Origin: Chloroflexota bacterium
Lineage (GTDB): Bacteria; Chloroflexota; Dehalococcoidia; CAUJGQ01
DNA length: 64,000 nucleotides
Direction of reading: 5' to 3'
Assembly (NCBI GenBank): GCA_963170165.1
Contig: CAUJGQ010000047.1
Location: 1-64,000, forward strand
Every line of letters starts with the position of its first letter. Position 1 is the stretch's first letter. Positions 8,401 to 17,239 of the stretch are shown here, piece after piece. The notes beneath the pieces are model-generated. The model made no database searches. It was not told the DNA's origin and was given only the letters and a program-made list of their open reading frames with translations. Both the position numbers and the translations under genes were made by a program.

Positions 8401-9159
8401 CTAGACGCTGCTCAGATGGCTGCGCGGGACGACCGCAGTGAAACGTGCCCGTTCGCCGCGCATGTAGATACGTCGAACCTCAATCAACTGGTCGCCCGCG
8501 TACGTGCGCCGCTGAAGCAGCAACCCCGGGCTGGCCGGCGGCACGTCAAGTGCGGCAGCGTGGTCTGCATCGAGCAACACACCACTGACCGACTCCTCGG
8601 CGTGCGACACCTGGAGCCCTAGCTGCTGTTCCAGGTGCGCATAGAATGCCGATGGCCCGCCGTTTGACCGGCCGTGTTCCAGCGCCAGTTGCGTGACCTC
8701 CAATGCGGGCAGCAACAGCCGCTCAACGGCGCACGGACCAGCGCTGTCCTGGATCACGCGCACGACTTCCAGTACTTCCCCACTCCCCAGCGCCGCCAGC
8801 GGACGCAGGTCTTCGTTGGGGGCGATCAGCGCGGTGCTAACCACACTCGCCTTCCATTCACCATCGCTTGCCTGCAGCACACTGGCAAAGCTGAACGATG
8901 GCGTGGGCGGCCGGCGGTCCGCCGTGCCCACGAAGGTGCCCTGACCGCGACGGCGCCACAGCATCCCTTCGCGCACCAGTTCGTCGATGGCCTGGCGGAT
9001 GGTGGGCCGGGAAACTCCTGTCCGCCGCGAAATCTCCGCCTCGGTCGGGATCATGTCGCCCTGGCGCAACTGCCCGCCAGTGATGGCGGCGCGAAGCTGC
9101 TGGCGTAGCTGGAAGTACAACGGCACTGGGCTGGCGTGGTCGAGCTGCAGCGATTCCAT
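8401..9159 (-). CDS. GntR-family (HutC-type) transcriptional regulator
   Basis: A 252-residue repressor-type regulator. Residues 1-70 are a winged helix-turn-helix (VPLYFQLRQQLRAAI, IPTEAEISRRTGVSRPTIRQAIDELVREG, RRGQGTFV); residues 90-245 form a UTRA ligand-binding domain, placing it in the HutC subfamily. ATG at 9159 has GGAG seven bases upstream; the longer form lacks support. Its effector is unknown. A near-palindrome upstream overlaps its -35, suggesting autoregulation. It sits downstream of the alpha/beta hydrolase gene, a plausible target. Confidence 0.88.
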   Translation of the reverse strand: MESLQLDHASPVPLYFQLRQQLRAAITGGQLRQGDMIPTEAEISRRTGVSRPTIRQAIDELVREGMLWRRRGQGTFVGTADRRPPTPSFSFASVLQASDGEWKASVVSTALIAPNEDLRPLAALGSGEVLEVVRVIQDSAGPCAVERLLLPALEVTQLALEHGRSNGGPSAFYAHLEQQLGLQVSHAEESVSGVLLDADHAAALDVPPASPGLLLQRRTYAGDQLIEVRRIYMRGERARFTAVVPRSHLSSV

Positions 9160-9222
9160 TCCTGGCTCCTGCCACGTGGTAGGGGGGCACGGCGACATTC
9201 AGGCCCCGTGGCACCGATGGCC

Positions 9223-9255
9223 ATGTTACAGGAAGCTTGCAGCTCTGCCTAGACA
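9223..9255 (-). promoter_or_regulatory. gntR promoter with overlapping operator
   Basis: Minus strand: -35 TAGGCA (9251-9246), 17-base spacer, -10 TAACAT (9228-9223). The 10-mer TGCCTAGACA at 9246-9255 is an inverted repeat with one mismatched pair and covers the -35. It resembles the core of HutC-type sites such as DasR/YvoA (GTCTAGAC). Confidence 0.55.
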
Positions 9256-9387
9256 AATTCGCCAAAAAAGAAACCAGTTGGCAACTCAGGGCCACCAACA
9301 GCCGCTGAGCACCGCGCCACGGCCCAACGGGCGGGCAGCATGTGCCCGCGCGTCACGCTGAGGCAGATGGCAGAGGCAGGCACGCGG

Positions 9388-11352
9388 TCAGCCCGCGGCC
9401 ACCACTGCCCCGGCCAGGGCCTCCCAGCGCCGCTCGGCCAGCTGCACTGCCAGGTCAACATCGCTCGCCAGCAGGTAGCGCTGTGCGACCAGCGCATCAG
9501 CGGCGGCGCGCACCTGCGCCAGATAGGCCGAGCGACTCGCGTAGCGCTCTGCGATGGAGCGGCGCGGGTCACCACGACGCGCACGCTCGGCCGGATCGCG
9601 GGCAAGAGGCAGGGTGGATCCGGTCATGTCCATGATCTGGCCGGGACCGCCGATCTCGGGATGGCGGGGGTTCCAGCCGGTAACGGTGGCCAGGGGCACG
9701 CTCACCTCGGGCAGACGGATACCTGCAACCTCGTTCCCGTCCTCATCCACGGCCGGCACCAGACAGGGGTACGGGTCGCTCTCGACCGCCGGGAAGCGGC
9801 CGGTTCCGGCGACAGCGTCCGGTCCCAGGTCCAGCCGCGGCACCCGGCGTAGCCGCCCGGCTTCAGGCACGGTCACGGCAGGGAAGCGGGCAAAGGTTGC
9901 CAGCACGACATCGCGTGGCACCGCGGTGCCATCGTCCAGACGCGGCGCCGCGCTGGGGGGCGGTTCGGCCCCGGCCGTCACCCAGCCATCGAGCGCCTCC
10001 AGCAGCGCCCGCATGGCCATGGAGTAATCCACGCAATTGAATGGATGGGCGCCGCGCGAGCCGTCCAGGGGACTGCGGTCAATCAGCGGCACCACGCCGG
10101 AGGTGTGCTGGGTACCCGCCAGGTGGTAGATGCGTACGTCAGGCGCGGGCTCGATGTCACAGGCGCCATCCGGGGTGATGTGCAGCAGCGCCGCGTCCCC
10201 CCTCCAATACTCGGCGGCGGTGTTGACGAACATGATCTTGGGCACGCCGCCCCGCGCCCGCTGCCGGTCGAGCAGGCCGCCCTCCGGCGCATCGGCAGCA
10301 AACGGCGGCAGGTGACCGAAGCCAGGCGTGTACTGAACAGACGGCTGGGCAAACCGCTGATTGAATTCGCCCCGGCGCGCGCCGGCGATATGCGGCATCA
10401 CCCCGTCAAACACCGGCCGGCCGTCTTCATCGAGGTTGATGCCCAGGTGCAGATACTCTCGAAGAAAGCGGCCGCTCTGCGATGCGCCGAACGCGTAGGC
10501 GTAGCGCACGGCGCCAGCGCTGGGGTTGCCCTGATTGGCGCCGGCGTAGCGCAGGAATGACACGCAGTCCCGCACCGCCAGCAGGCCAGTCCCAGCCACC
10601 GGACAATGGCTGGTGGTGTATACCACCTCGTAGATCCGGCCGGCGTCGAAGCCATCAGCCAGCCAGACACGCGTAGCATCCGGCTCCGGCCGCCCATCGA
10701 CATCGCGGGCAAATCGCCAGCGCTCGCGCGGGATCAGCACGCGGGCTGCGCCCGGGTAGTCGCGCACATACAGCGCCGCGCTCGGTTCCTCCCGGTCGAC
10801 CGCCGGATACGGCTGGTGAATACGATCCGCCAGCAGCGCATCGCGGGCAGCAGCCACCGGCTGAATACTGACCTGGACCTGCCCCTGCACTGGCCGGCCG
10901 TCGCGCAGTGCTTCCGGCGCCTCCAACCCCAGCAGTGGTCCGGGCCGGGGTACGTCCCATTGCCACCCGCACCAGGCGACTGCCCAACCGCGCGTCAACA
11001 GGAAGCCATCACCGGGATCAATGCGCTCCGTGGGTACCAGCTCGCGTGGGGCACGGTTGAACTGGCCCTGGACGGTCTTGCGGCCGCGGTTGAGCACATC
11101 GAACAACAACCGCCCCGATCCGCGTGCGGGATCTGCCGGCTGCAACAGGCAGAAGTCTGCGGCGAAGCGCACCCGACCAGCGGGGTCACGCGGGGCAAGA
11201 TGCAAGTCCACGATGCCGGCGTTGGCGACGTGATCCGGGTCGACGGCGAAGCGCAGCACCCCATCGATCCGTTCATAGGCGCCGGCTTCACCGAACGGCT
11301 GCCCATCCTGATAGGGCGTCCGCAACAGCACTTCAAGAGCAAGGACCGCCAT
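9388..11352 (-). CDS. Large alpha/beta-hydrolase-domain protein (Abhydrolase_10-like)
   Basis: A 654-residue protein resembling the alpha/beta hydrolase domain family of unknown function (Abhydrolase_10). A nucleophile-elbow-like motif GASQSGRF has Ser291; candidate partners are in HLAGTQHTSG and SRGAHPFNCVD downstream. ATG at 11352 has GGAGGT six bases upstream. No signal peptide or membrane span is visible, so it is probably cytoplasmic. The substrate is unknown; related proteins occur beside catabolic genes. Neighbours are an acyl-CoA dehydrogenase upstream and a GntR regulator downstream on the same strand. Confidence 0.7.
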   Translation of the reverse strand: MAVLALEVLLRTPYQDGQPFGEAGAYERIDGVLRFAVDPDHVANAGIVDLHLAPRDPAGRVRFAADFCLLQPADPARGSGRLLFDVLNRGRKTVQGQFNRAPRELVPTERIDPGDGFLLTRGWAVAWCGWQWDVPRPGPLLGLEAPEALRDGRPVQGQVQVSIQPVAAARDALLADRIHQPYPAVDREEPSAALYVRDYPGAARVLIPRERWRFARDVDGRPEPDATRVWLADGFDAGRIYEVVYTTSHCPVAGTGLLAVRDCVSFLRYAGANQGNPSAGAVRYAYAFGASQSGRFLREYLHLGINLDEDGRPVFDGVMPHIAGARRGEFNQRFAQPSVQYTPGFGHLPPFAADAPEGGLLDRQRARGGVPKIMFVNTAAEYWRGDAALLHITPDGACDIEPAPDVRIYHLAGTQHTSGVVPLIDRSPLDGSRGAHPFNCVDYSMAMRALLEALDGWVTAGAEPPPSAAPRLDDGTAVPRDVVLATFARFPAVTVPEAGRLRRVPRLDLGPDAVAGTGRFPAVESDPYPCLVPAVDEDGNEVAGIRLPEVSVPLATVTGWNPRHPEIGGPGQIMDMTGSTLPLARDPAERARRGDPRRSIAERYASRSAYLAQVRAAADALVAQRYLLASDVDLAVQLAERRWEALAGAVVAAG

Positions 11353-11481
11353 CGCCGTACCTCCGGAACGAGCCACGAACGATGAGCAACCAGCGCGGCT
11401 CCAAGGGCGGCAGATACAGGTGGCGGATAAGCGTTCGCCTCCGCTCCCATGCCCGCTGCCCAGTGCTTGTTGCCCAGCCGC

Positions 11482-12660
11482 CTAACCGCGCGGCAGCCCC
11501 AGACCGCGTGTGGCCATGATGTTGCGCTGCACCTCGCTGGTGCCCGCGGCGATGGTGCTCGAGACGCTGCCAACGTAGGACACCTGGAGCTTGGCATCCA
11601 GCGGCGCCCACCGCGTGCCCTCCCACAGCCCGCCGTACAGGCCCATCATGTTGACGCCCGCCTGCGCCAGCCGCTGCCGCAGCTCCGAGCCGTAGAGCTT
11701 GGACATCGAGGCTTCGTAGTTTGGGATCTTGCCGGCGCCCTGCATCCAGGAAACGCGATAGGCAATCAGCCGGCCGACCTCATGCTCGATGGCCAGCTCC
11801 GCCAGTTGGGCGCGCACGCCGGGCTTTTCCGCCAACCGCACGCCGCCGATGGTCGTGTCGCGGCAGAAGTCGGTCAGCTCTTCCAGCAGCTTCTTGCCCG
11901 CGGCGAACACCGACACCCCCGAGCGCTCGAAGTCCAGCGTGGTGGCGGCGGCGTACCAGCCGCGGTTGGCCTCACCGAGCACGTTGCTGCGCGGAACGCG
12001 GACGTTATCGAAGAACGTTTCGTTAAAGCCGGAGCGGCCGTGCATCTGGACGATTGGGCGGACGGAGATGCCGGGTGACTTCATGTCCAGCAGGAAGTAG
12101 GTGATGCCCCGGTGCTTGGGCGCATCCGGGTCCGTCCTGGCCAGCACATGGATGTAGTCCGCAAACTGCGCGCCCGAGGTCCAGATCTTCTGACCGTTGA
12201 TAACGTAGTCGTCACCGTCGAGCGTGGCCCGCGTCTGGAGAGACGCCAGGTCAGAACCGGAGCCGGGCTCGGAGAAGCCCTGACACCACATCACCTCGGC
12301 GCTGGCAATCGGCGGCAAGAAGCGCTGCTTCTGGTCCTCGGTGCCATGCACCATGATGCACGGGCCGATCATGTTGATGCCCTGGCCGCCACTGCCCGGC
12401 GCGCCGAAGTAGGCACACTCCTCGCGGAAGATCATCTGCCGGATGTGGCTGGCGCCCTGACCGCCGTACTCGTTGGGCCAGGCCATCGTCAGCCAGCCGC
12501 GCTCGGCCAGGCGCTTCTCAAACGCGCGGGTGCGCTGGTGGGTCTCCAGGTCATCGACCTCACCACCGCCACCGCTGCCGCTCTCGCCCCAGTTGGCCTT
12601 GATGAAGGCACGGACTTCCTGCCGGAACTGCTGATCCTCCGCGGTGAACTGGAATTCCAT
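11482..12660 (-). CDS. Acyl-CoA dehydrogenase
   Basis: A 392-residue FAD-dependent acyl-CoA dehydrogenase. The N-terminal helical domain starts FTAEDQQFRQEVRAFIKANW; the middle strand domain has MWCQGFSEPGSGSDLASLQTRA and KIWTSGAQFADYI, typical FAD contacts; the C-terminus has IAAGTSEVQRNIMA. The usual catalytic Glu of the short-chain enzyme (the residue before GTSE) is Ala here, as in many FadE/steroid-type enzymes, so the base may be elsewhere or supplied by a partner. GGGGAG precedes the ATG. The likely pathway is beta-oxidation of an unusual or branched acyl group. Confidence 0.9.
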   Translation of the reverse strand: MEFQFTAEDQQFRQEVRAFIKANWGESGSGGGGEVDDLETHQRTRAFEKRLAERGWLTMAWPNEYGGQGASHIRQMIFREECAYFGAPGSGGQGINMIGPCIMVHGTEDQKQRFLPPIASAEVMWCQGFSEPGSGSDLASLQTRATLDGDDYVINGQKIWTSGAQFADYIHVLARTDPDAPKHRGITYFLLDMKSPGISVRPIVQMHGRSGFNETFFDNVRVPRSNVLGEANRGWYAAATTLDFERSGVSVFAAGKKLLEELTDFCRDTTIGGVRLAEKPGVRAQLAELAIEHEVGRLIAYRVSWMQGAGKIPNYEASMSKLYGSELRQRLAQAGVNMMGLYGGLWEGTRWAPLDAKLQVSYVGSVSSTIAAGTSEVQRNIMATRGLGLPRG

Positions 12661-12845
12661 CGCTGCTCCCCTTACCTCGGCGCGCGGGCGCTTCCCGGCG
12701 CTGCCCGCGCCATCAACGGCGCCAGTCTACGCCTATCCGGCATCGTAGGTTAAGGGCGCAAGTAGGCAGGATGAGGACAAAAGCAGGCAGCCGGCCGGTG
12801 CAGGGGCGCCGGCCAGCCGCTCTCTACTGCGTGCCACTGCTGCCG

Positions 12846-14054
12846 TCAAGAGGCGGCGCGTAGGGTATAGCCGGCTTCCTCCTCGTCATCATCGCGACCG
12901 TCACCACGCATCATCAGGAACTTGATGCTGGCGACCATCCGGCGGAACGATGCAGCCAGGTCCGCCAGTTCGTCGTTGCTGTCCACATCGATATCAACGT
13001 CGGTGACGTCGCCGGTGGAGACGCGGTCGGCGGCGTCGCGCAGCCGGATGATCGGCTTGGTGATGGTACCGGCGAAGATCCAGCCTGCCAGGCCCGCTAC
13101 GGCGAACGCGATCAGGCTGATGATCGTGATTTGGAACTCAGCGCCACTCACCGCGGAGGTGGAGTCCTCTTTGGCGGACGTCATCTGGGCGGACTGCCGC
13201 TCCACATAGCCGGCAAGCTGCCCGCTGATGCGGTCGCTCGCTTCTGGAAAGGCGCCGCGCGCCCGACGCGAGACGTCGCCGGCGTTGATCATGGCGCGCG
13301 CGCTGGTCTCGAAGGCGCGCATGCTGCCCTGCACGCCCTGGAGAATGACGCGATCCTCGCTGCCGCCAGCGTTGTACGCCACCTGCAACGACGAGCTGAA
13401 CAGCGTGCTGGCGGTGTTGAGTTCTTCCTTGAGCGCATCATCGGGAGACAGCACGAAGGCGTTCGCAATTTGGAACTCGCGCGCCACCTGGTGCAACATC
13501 CCTTCCGTGCCCAGCAGCAGGTCGTTCACCTGGTTGCGCAGCGACACGGGCACCGCGCCGACATCGGAGGCGGCGCCGCCGGTGGGGACGAAGCGCTGCC
13601 GGATCTTGTTCAGTTGCTGCACCATCTCCTCGTAGCGGCTGCGCAGACTGGTGGTGCTGCGGTCCACAGTGTCGCGCGAGGTGAGCAACTGTGAGCCCGC
13701 CTGGGTGAACTTGGCGCGTTCAGCGGAGATCTCCGCCAGAAGCGCCTTGCCTTCGTCACTGCTGTCCTCGGCCTTGAGCTTGGCCAGCTCTGCGTCGAAT
13801 CGCTCCGACAGGTCCAGGTAACGCTGCCGATCCTCCGGGCGGCCGGAAGCGACGTAGCTCAGCGCCGCCATCTGCTGCTCGCGCTGCGTCTGGCTGAGCC
13901 GCTCAGCGAGCTGCAGCCGGGGGATAGCGTTGTCTGCCAGATCCTGCACGCTCTTGTCGATACTGCGCACACGACTGTAGGCGGCGCCGCCCAGCATCGC
14001 CACCAGCGAGGCGATGATCAGAAAATAGGCAACCAGTTTGGTGCGAATGCGCAT
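12846..14054 (-). CDS. HAMP-domain membrane protein without an output domain
   Basis: A 402-residue membrane protein. TM1 is at residues 8-28; a long, mostly helical extracytoplasmic part (30-295) is rich in Gln, Glu, Ser and Ala with coiled-coil character, like 4-helix-bundle sensor domains; TM2 (about 300-325, ISLIAFAVAGLAGWIFAG) is followed by a HAMP segment (TITKPIIRLRDAADRVSTGD). The C-terminus is a short acidic tail (RDDDEEEAGY). No kinase, cyclase or chemoreceptor signalling domain follows HAMP, so the partner is unknown. GGAGGA lies six bases before the ATG. Confidence 0.8.
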   Translation of the reverse strand: MRIRTKLVAYFLIIASLVAMLGGAAYSRVRSIDKSVQDLADNAIPRLQLAERLSQTQREQQMAALSYVASGRPEDRQRYLDLSERFDAELAKLKAEDSSDEGKALLAEISAERAKFTQAGSQLLTSRDTVDRSTTSLRSRYEEMVQQLNKIRQRFVPTGGAASDVGAVPVSLRNQVNDLLLGTEGMLHQVAREFQIANAFVLSPDDALKEELNTASTLFSSSLQVAYNAGGSEDRVILQGVQGSMRAFETSARAMINAGDVSRRARGAFPEASDRISGQLAGYVERQSAQMTSAKEDSTSAVSGAEFQITIISLIAFAVAGLAGWIFAGTITKPIIRLRDAADRVSTGDVTDVDIDVDSNDELADLAASFRRMVASIKFLMMRGDGRDDDEEEAGYTLRAAS

Positions 14055-14153
14055 GGCGGCTCCTCCCACCGGCCGGCACGATGGCGCCAGCCCGCTCTAC
14101 CGATAGCAATCGGCACAGCCGGCCGGTGGAAAAGCGACCCGCGGGTATGGATG

Positions 14154-14294
14154 TTACGGCTGAGCCGCGCGGTGAGCCTGCTCCTCGGCGCTGCGCTCCG
14201 CGCGATGGTGGGCCCGGAGTCTGCGGTACAGCCACAGCACCACGGCGCCAGCGAGCGCTACGCGGACCAGGTTCACCGCGTCATTGGTGTTCAT
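14154..14294 (-). CDS. Small single-span membrane protein coupled to the glycosylase gene
   Basis: A 46-residue protein (MNTNDAVNLVRVALAGAVV at the N-terminus) with one predicted membrane helix at 8-24 and a basic tail (LYRRLRAHHRAERS). Its ATG overlaps the uracil-DNA glycosylase stop in a classic ATGA arrangement, which supports real, coupled translation. Codon use matches neighbours. Function unknown. Confidence 0.6.
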   Translation of the reverse strand: MNTNDAVNLVRVALAGAVVLWLYRRLRAHHRAERSAEEQAHRAAQP

Positions 14295-14941
14295 GGCGAG
14301 CGCTCCATCACCGGCGCCGGTTCTCCACGCAGCACGGCGGCGGCAGTGGCCAGGTCGCGAGCCAGCGTCTGCGTTGCCGCGTCGCTGTCCTCCGGGCTGT
14401 GCGGCTGCAGATGCAGGATATAGGCCGGGTGAAAGGTGGCCAGAGTGCGCGCGCCGTGCGGACCCAAAAACCACTCACCGCGCTGCTCGGTCAGACGGAA
14501 GTCCTTGCCCAGCAGCGCCCGAGCGCTGGTGCCCCCGGCGCAGACGATCACCCGCGGCTGCACCGCCGCCAGTTCCTCGAGCAGTAACGGCAACCAGGCC
14601 TTCAGTTCTCCGGCCAGCGGCGCCCGGTTGGTCACCCGTCCGCCCTGTTCACGGATCGGGCGGCATTTGACCGTGTTAGTCAGCCATATCTGCTGCCGCT
14701 CGAGACCGGCCCCTGCCAGCAGGCTGTCGAGCAGCCGCCCGGCTGGTCCGGCGAACGGATAGCCCTCCGCCACCTCGCGCTCCCCCGGCGCCTCCCCAAC
14801 GAGCACCAGCGACGCCGTGGGGTCGCCTTCGCCCAGCACGGGCCCCAGCCCGGAGGGACATCCCAGCAGCAACATGCGCTGTTCAATGCCTTGGAGCACG
14901 GGCGGCGGCGGTGCAGTCAGGCGGCGTCCGGATGGCGGCAT
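14291..14941 (-). CDS. Uracil-DNA glycosylase superfamily, family-4-like
   Basis: A 216-residue DNA-repair glycosylase that would excise uracil from DNA. Motif A is GEAPGEREVAEGYPFAGPAG, the central strand TNTVKCRPI is conserved, and motif B is HPAYIL. It is probably cytoplasmic. Family-4 enzymes hold a [4Fe-4S] cluster with four cysteines; here only the KCRP cysteine aligns. The N-terminal Cys-x2-Cys pair is replaced (LLLGCPSG) and the cysteine after the Pro/Glu segment is missing, so the cluster is probably absent. ATG at 14941 follows a GGGGAGGA site. The activity call rests on the motifs. Confidence 0.82.
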   Translation of the reverse strand: MPPSGRRLTAPPPPVLQGIEQRMLLLGCPSGLGPVLGEGDPTASLVLVGEAPGEREVAEGYPFAGPAGRLLDSLLAGAGLERQQIWLTNTVKCRPIREQGGRVTNRAPLAGELKAWLPLLLEELAAVQPRVIVCAGGTSARALLGKDFRLTEQRGEWFLGPHGARTLATFHPAYILHLQPHSPEDSDAATQTLARDLATAAAVLRGEPAPVMERSP

Positions 14942-15040
14942 GGCGTTCCTCCCCTGGGTGCTGCCTTCAGCGTGCATCGGCCGGCGCCGCGCCGCATGAT
15001 GCGGCCGGGGTAGGTAGGCAGAACGGACTGCCCGGCCTGC

Positions 15041-15055
15041 TACAATAGATGTATG
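15041..15055 (+). promoter_or_regulatory. Leaderless promoter of rsfS (-10 TACAAT)
   Basis: TACAAT (15041-15046) ends six bases before the ATG at 15053. There is no Shine-Dalgarno. Transcript start is predicted at the A of ATG. Confidence 0.55.
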
Positions 15056-15415
15056 ACGCAACAGGTACATACCGAGCCGGCGGAGCTGGCACAGCGGGTC
15101 GTCGATGAGTTGAGCGAGAAGCAGGTCGAAGACATCGCCCTGATCGACGTCAGCAAGATCTCAAGCTTCACCGATTACTTCGTCGTGGGCACGGCAGGCA
15201 ACGAGCGGCAGATGAAAGCCGTGATGGACGCTCTGGACCGCGACCTGGGCCTGGATGGCGTGCGCCTGCGCGCGCGCGAAGGCAGCGCCGGGTCGGGCTG
15301 GGTGTTGCTGGACTTCGGTGACGTCGTCGTCCACCTGTTCAGCCCGGAGGCCCGCGGCTTCTACCGGCTGGATGACCTTTGGGGCCGCCAAGCGCCGGTG
15401 GTGCGGTTCACCTGA
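15053..15415 (+). CDS. rsfS: Ribosomal silencing factor RsfS
   Basis: A 120-residue RsfS/YbeB/Iojap-family protein that binds ribosomal protein uL14 and blocks 30S-50S joining during starvation. Conserved signatures: EDIALIDVSKISSFTDYFVVGTAGNERQ split around residues 24-50, WVLLDFGDVVVHLF and the C-terminal FYRLDDLWG. Full length for the family. It has no ribosome site, but a -10 hexamer six bases before the ATG. It converges on ndk, 17 bases away. Confidence 0.95.
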   Translation: MTQQVHTEPAELAQRVVDELSEKQVEDIALIDVSKISSFTDYFVVGTAGNERQMKAVMDALDRDLGLDGVRLRAREGSAGSGWVLLDFGDVVVHLFSPEARGFYRLDDLWGRQAPVVRFT

Positions 15416-15432
15416 GCGGCCTTCCCGTCACA

Positions 15433-15882
15433 TTACTCGATGATCCAGCGATCAACATCGCGGGTGTGCTCGACGATGCCCTCCTCACCGAACCAGAGGG
15501 CGATCTCGCGCGTTGCGGACTCGGCCTTATCCGAGCCATGCACCAGATTGCGGCCCTTATCTACCGCCAGGTCGCCACGGATCGAGCCGGTCTCGGCGTC
15601 CAGCGGGTTCGTCTTGCCAATCGTCTGGCGGCATAGGGCAATCGCGTTCGGCCCCTCCAACACCATGGCGATCAGCGGCTTGGAGGTGATGAATGAGACA
15701 AGGCCCGGGAAGAAGGATTTTCCCTCATGCTCGGCGTAGTGCTGGCGCGCCAGATCCTCGGTGACCTGCATCAGCTTCATCGCCACGATTCGCAGCCCGC
15801 GCCGCTCAAAGCGCGTGAGAATCTCGCCGGCCAGCCCGCGTTGCATGGCGTCCGGCTTGATCAGAATCAGCGTCCGTTCCAA
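15433..15882 (-). CDS. ndk: Nucleoside diphosphate kinase
   Basis: A 149-residue Ndk, transferring phosphate from ATP to nucleoside diphosphates through a phosphohistidine. The start [18 protein letters not shown] is canonical; GSIRGDLA and the active-site His in [12 protein letters not shown] are present, although the segment before the His (VDKGRN) varies from the usual. A TTG start (15882) is used, with GGGAG/AGGAG upstream. The tsaE-tsaB pair lies upstream on the same strand. Confidence 0.95.
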   Translation of the reverse strand: MERTLILIKPDAMQRGLAGEILTRFERRGLRIVAMKLMQVTEDLARQHYAEHEGKSFFPGLVSFITSKPLIAMVLEGPNAIALCRQTIGKTNPLDAETGSIRGDLAVDKGRNLVHGSDKAESATREIALWFGEEGIVEHTRDVDRWIIE

Positions 15883-15930
15883 GCGGTGCTCCCTTCTCCT
15901 TGACCATTGCTGCCACCCGCACCGGCAGGC

Positions 15931-16611
15931 CTACGGCCGTTGGGCGCGACTGGGGGTGATGTTCGGCTCGCGCAGGTAGATCGGTTCCAGCGCCAGATGC
16001 GAATCGCGCGCTCCGGCAGCGTATCGCGGCCAGGCCAGCGCCGCGATGGTGACGGCGCGGCGGGCGTGCGCGGGCCCATCGCTGATCGTCACGTCCGGTC
16101 GCTCGGCGCGCAAGGCATCGTGCAGCTGCGCCTCAACCTCTCCACACACCAGCGACCCGGGCGGGAGCCCGGCCACCAGCCCGGCAATGCTGGTCAGGCG
16201 GGGACCCTCGCGTTCGTGCCATGCCCCAGCGGAGGTGTAGATCGCCCACGCCTGATCGCCGCGTCCGGCGCTGTGCACCGGCACGATCGGGCCGTTCCAG
16301 CCGGCGTGGACATACGCGTCCGCTTCCAGCCGGCCGGCGCCTAGCACGGCCGCGTCCAGCGCCAGCGCCAGCCCCAGCGCGGTGCTCACACCCACTCGCA
16401 GCCCGCCGTAGCTGCCCGGCCCCTTGCAGATGAAGACCGCGCTGATCGCCGTACGTTCCACGGCGCTGCGCGCGAGCACATCTTCCACGGCCGGCAGCAA
16501 CTCGGCGGCGGGCCCGGTGCGGGTGCGCCAGTTCAGCTCCGTCACCAATACACCGTGATCCGTCAGCGCCACGCCCGCCACCGGTCCGGCGGTATCGATG
16601 GACAGCTCCAT
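15931..16611 (-). CDS. tsaB: tRNA threonylcarbamoyladenosine biosynthesis protein TsaB
   Basis: A 226-residue ASKHA-fold protein that pairs with TsaD in making t6A37 of tRNA. Family features: LSIDTAGPVAGVAL at the start, ELLPAVEDVLARS, and the signature GPGSYGGLRVGVSTALGLAL. Its start overlaps the tsaE stop by one base, so the two are one operon. The C-terminus ends in a short basic tail. tsaD is not in the window. Confidence 0.9.
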   Translation of the reverse strand: MELSIDTAGPVAGVALTDHGVLVTELNWRTRTGPAAELLPAVEDVLARSAVERTAISAVFICKGPGSYGGLRVGVSTALGLALALDAAVLGAGRLEADAYVHAGWNGPIVPVHSAGRGDQAWAIYTSAGAWHEREGPRLTSIAGLVAGLPPGSLVCGEVEAQLHDALRAERPDVTISDGPAHARRAVTIAALAWPRYAAGARDSHLALEPIYLREPNITPSRAQRP

Positions 16612-17117
16612 CAGCCCTCACCTCCGGCCGCTGCCGCAAGCGCCGAGGAGAGCCGCGCAGCCAGCTCGCGCGAGCGGTGGCCGCGTGGAACGAACGCGAG
16701 CTCCCGCTGCTCCGGGGAGCGGTAGGTGAGCCGGACTAGCAGGTGATCGTCGGGCAGCAGCCCGGCGCCACGCTCCGGCCACTCAACCACCAGCGCGCCA
16801 TCGAGCGAGACACCAGGTAGGTCCAGGGCCGCAACCTCGTCCGGATCATCGAGCCGGTAGAGGTCAGCGTGATAGACCGTCAGGCGGGCGTGGTACTCGT
16901 TCAACAAGATGAAGGTGGGGCTGTTCACCACCTCGTCGGTTCCGGCGCCGCGGGCGATCCCCTGGGTAAACGTGGTCTTGCCCGCCCCGAGATCGCCCTG
17001 CAGCAGCACCACATCCCCCGGCTGCAGCAACCAGCCGAGCACACGGCCAGCGGAACGCGTCTCCTCTGGTCCGTCGGTGCGAAGCGTGAGCTCCGGCTGC
17101 TCGTTGTCGCTGGTCAT
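16611..17117 (-). CDS. tsaE: tRNA t6A biosynthesis ATPase TsaE
   Basis: A 168-residue P-loop ATPase that drives the TsaB-TsaD t6A synthase. Walker A GDLGAGKTTFTQ lies near residue 40; NSPTFILLNEY, HADLYRL and VVEWPERG are family-typical. ATG at 17117 has a GGGGGTGG site about eight bases upstream; an ATG at 17147 is possible but lacks one. A -10 TATGCT is at 17148-17143 on the minus strand. It heads the tsaE-tsaB operon. Confidence 0.9.
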   Translation of the reverse strand: MTSDNEQPELTLRTDGPEETRSAGRVLGWLLQPGDVVLLQGDLGAGKTTFTQGIARGAGTDEVVNSPTFILLNEYHARLTVYHADLYRLDDPDEVAALDLPGVSLDGALVVEWPERGAGLLPDDHLLVRLTYRSPEQRELAFVPRGHRSRELAARLSSALAAAAGGEG

Positions 17118-17239
17118 GCCTGCGGCCACCCCCCTGTGTTCGAGCATAGCAGGAGCCGTCATCCCGAGGACAACTGCCCCTTTGCACCAGCGCCCGCACT
17201 CCCGCAGGATGAAAGCCGAGCCTTCATCGGAGCAGGCCC

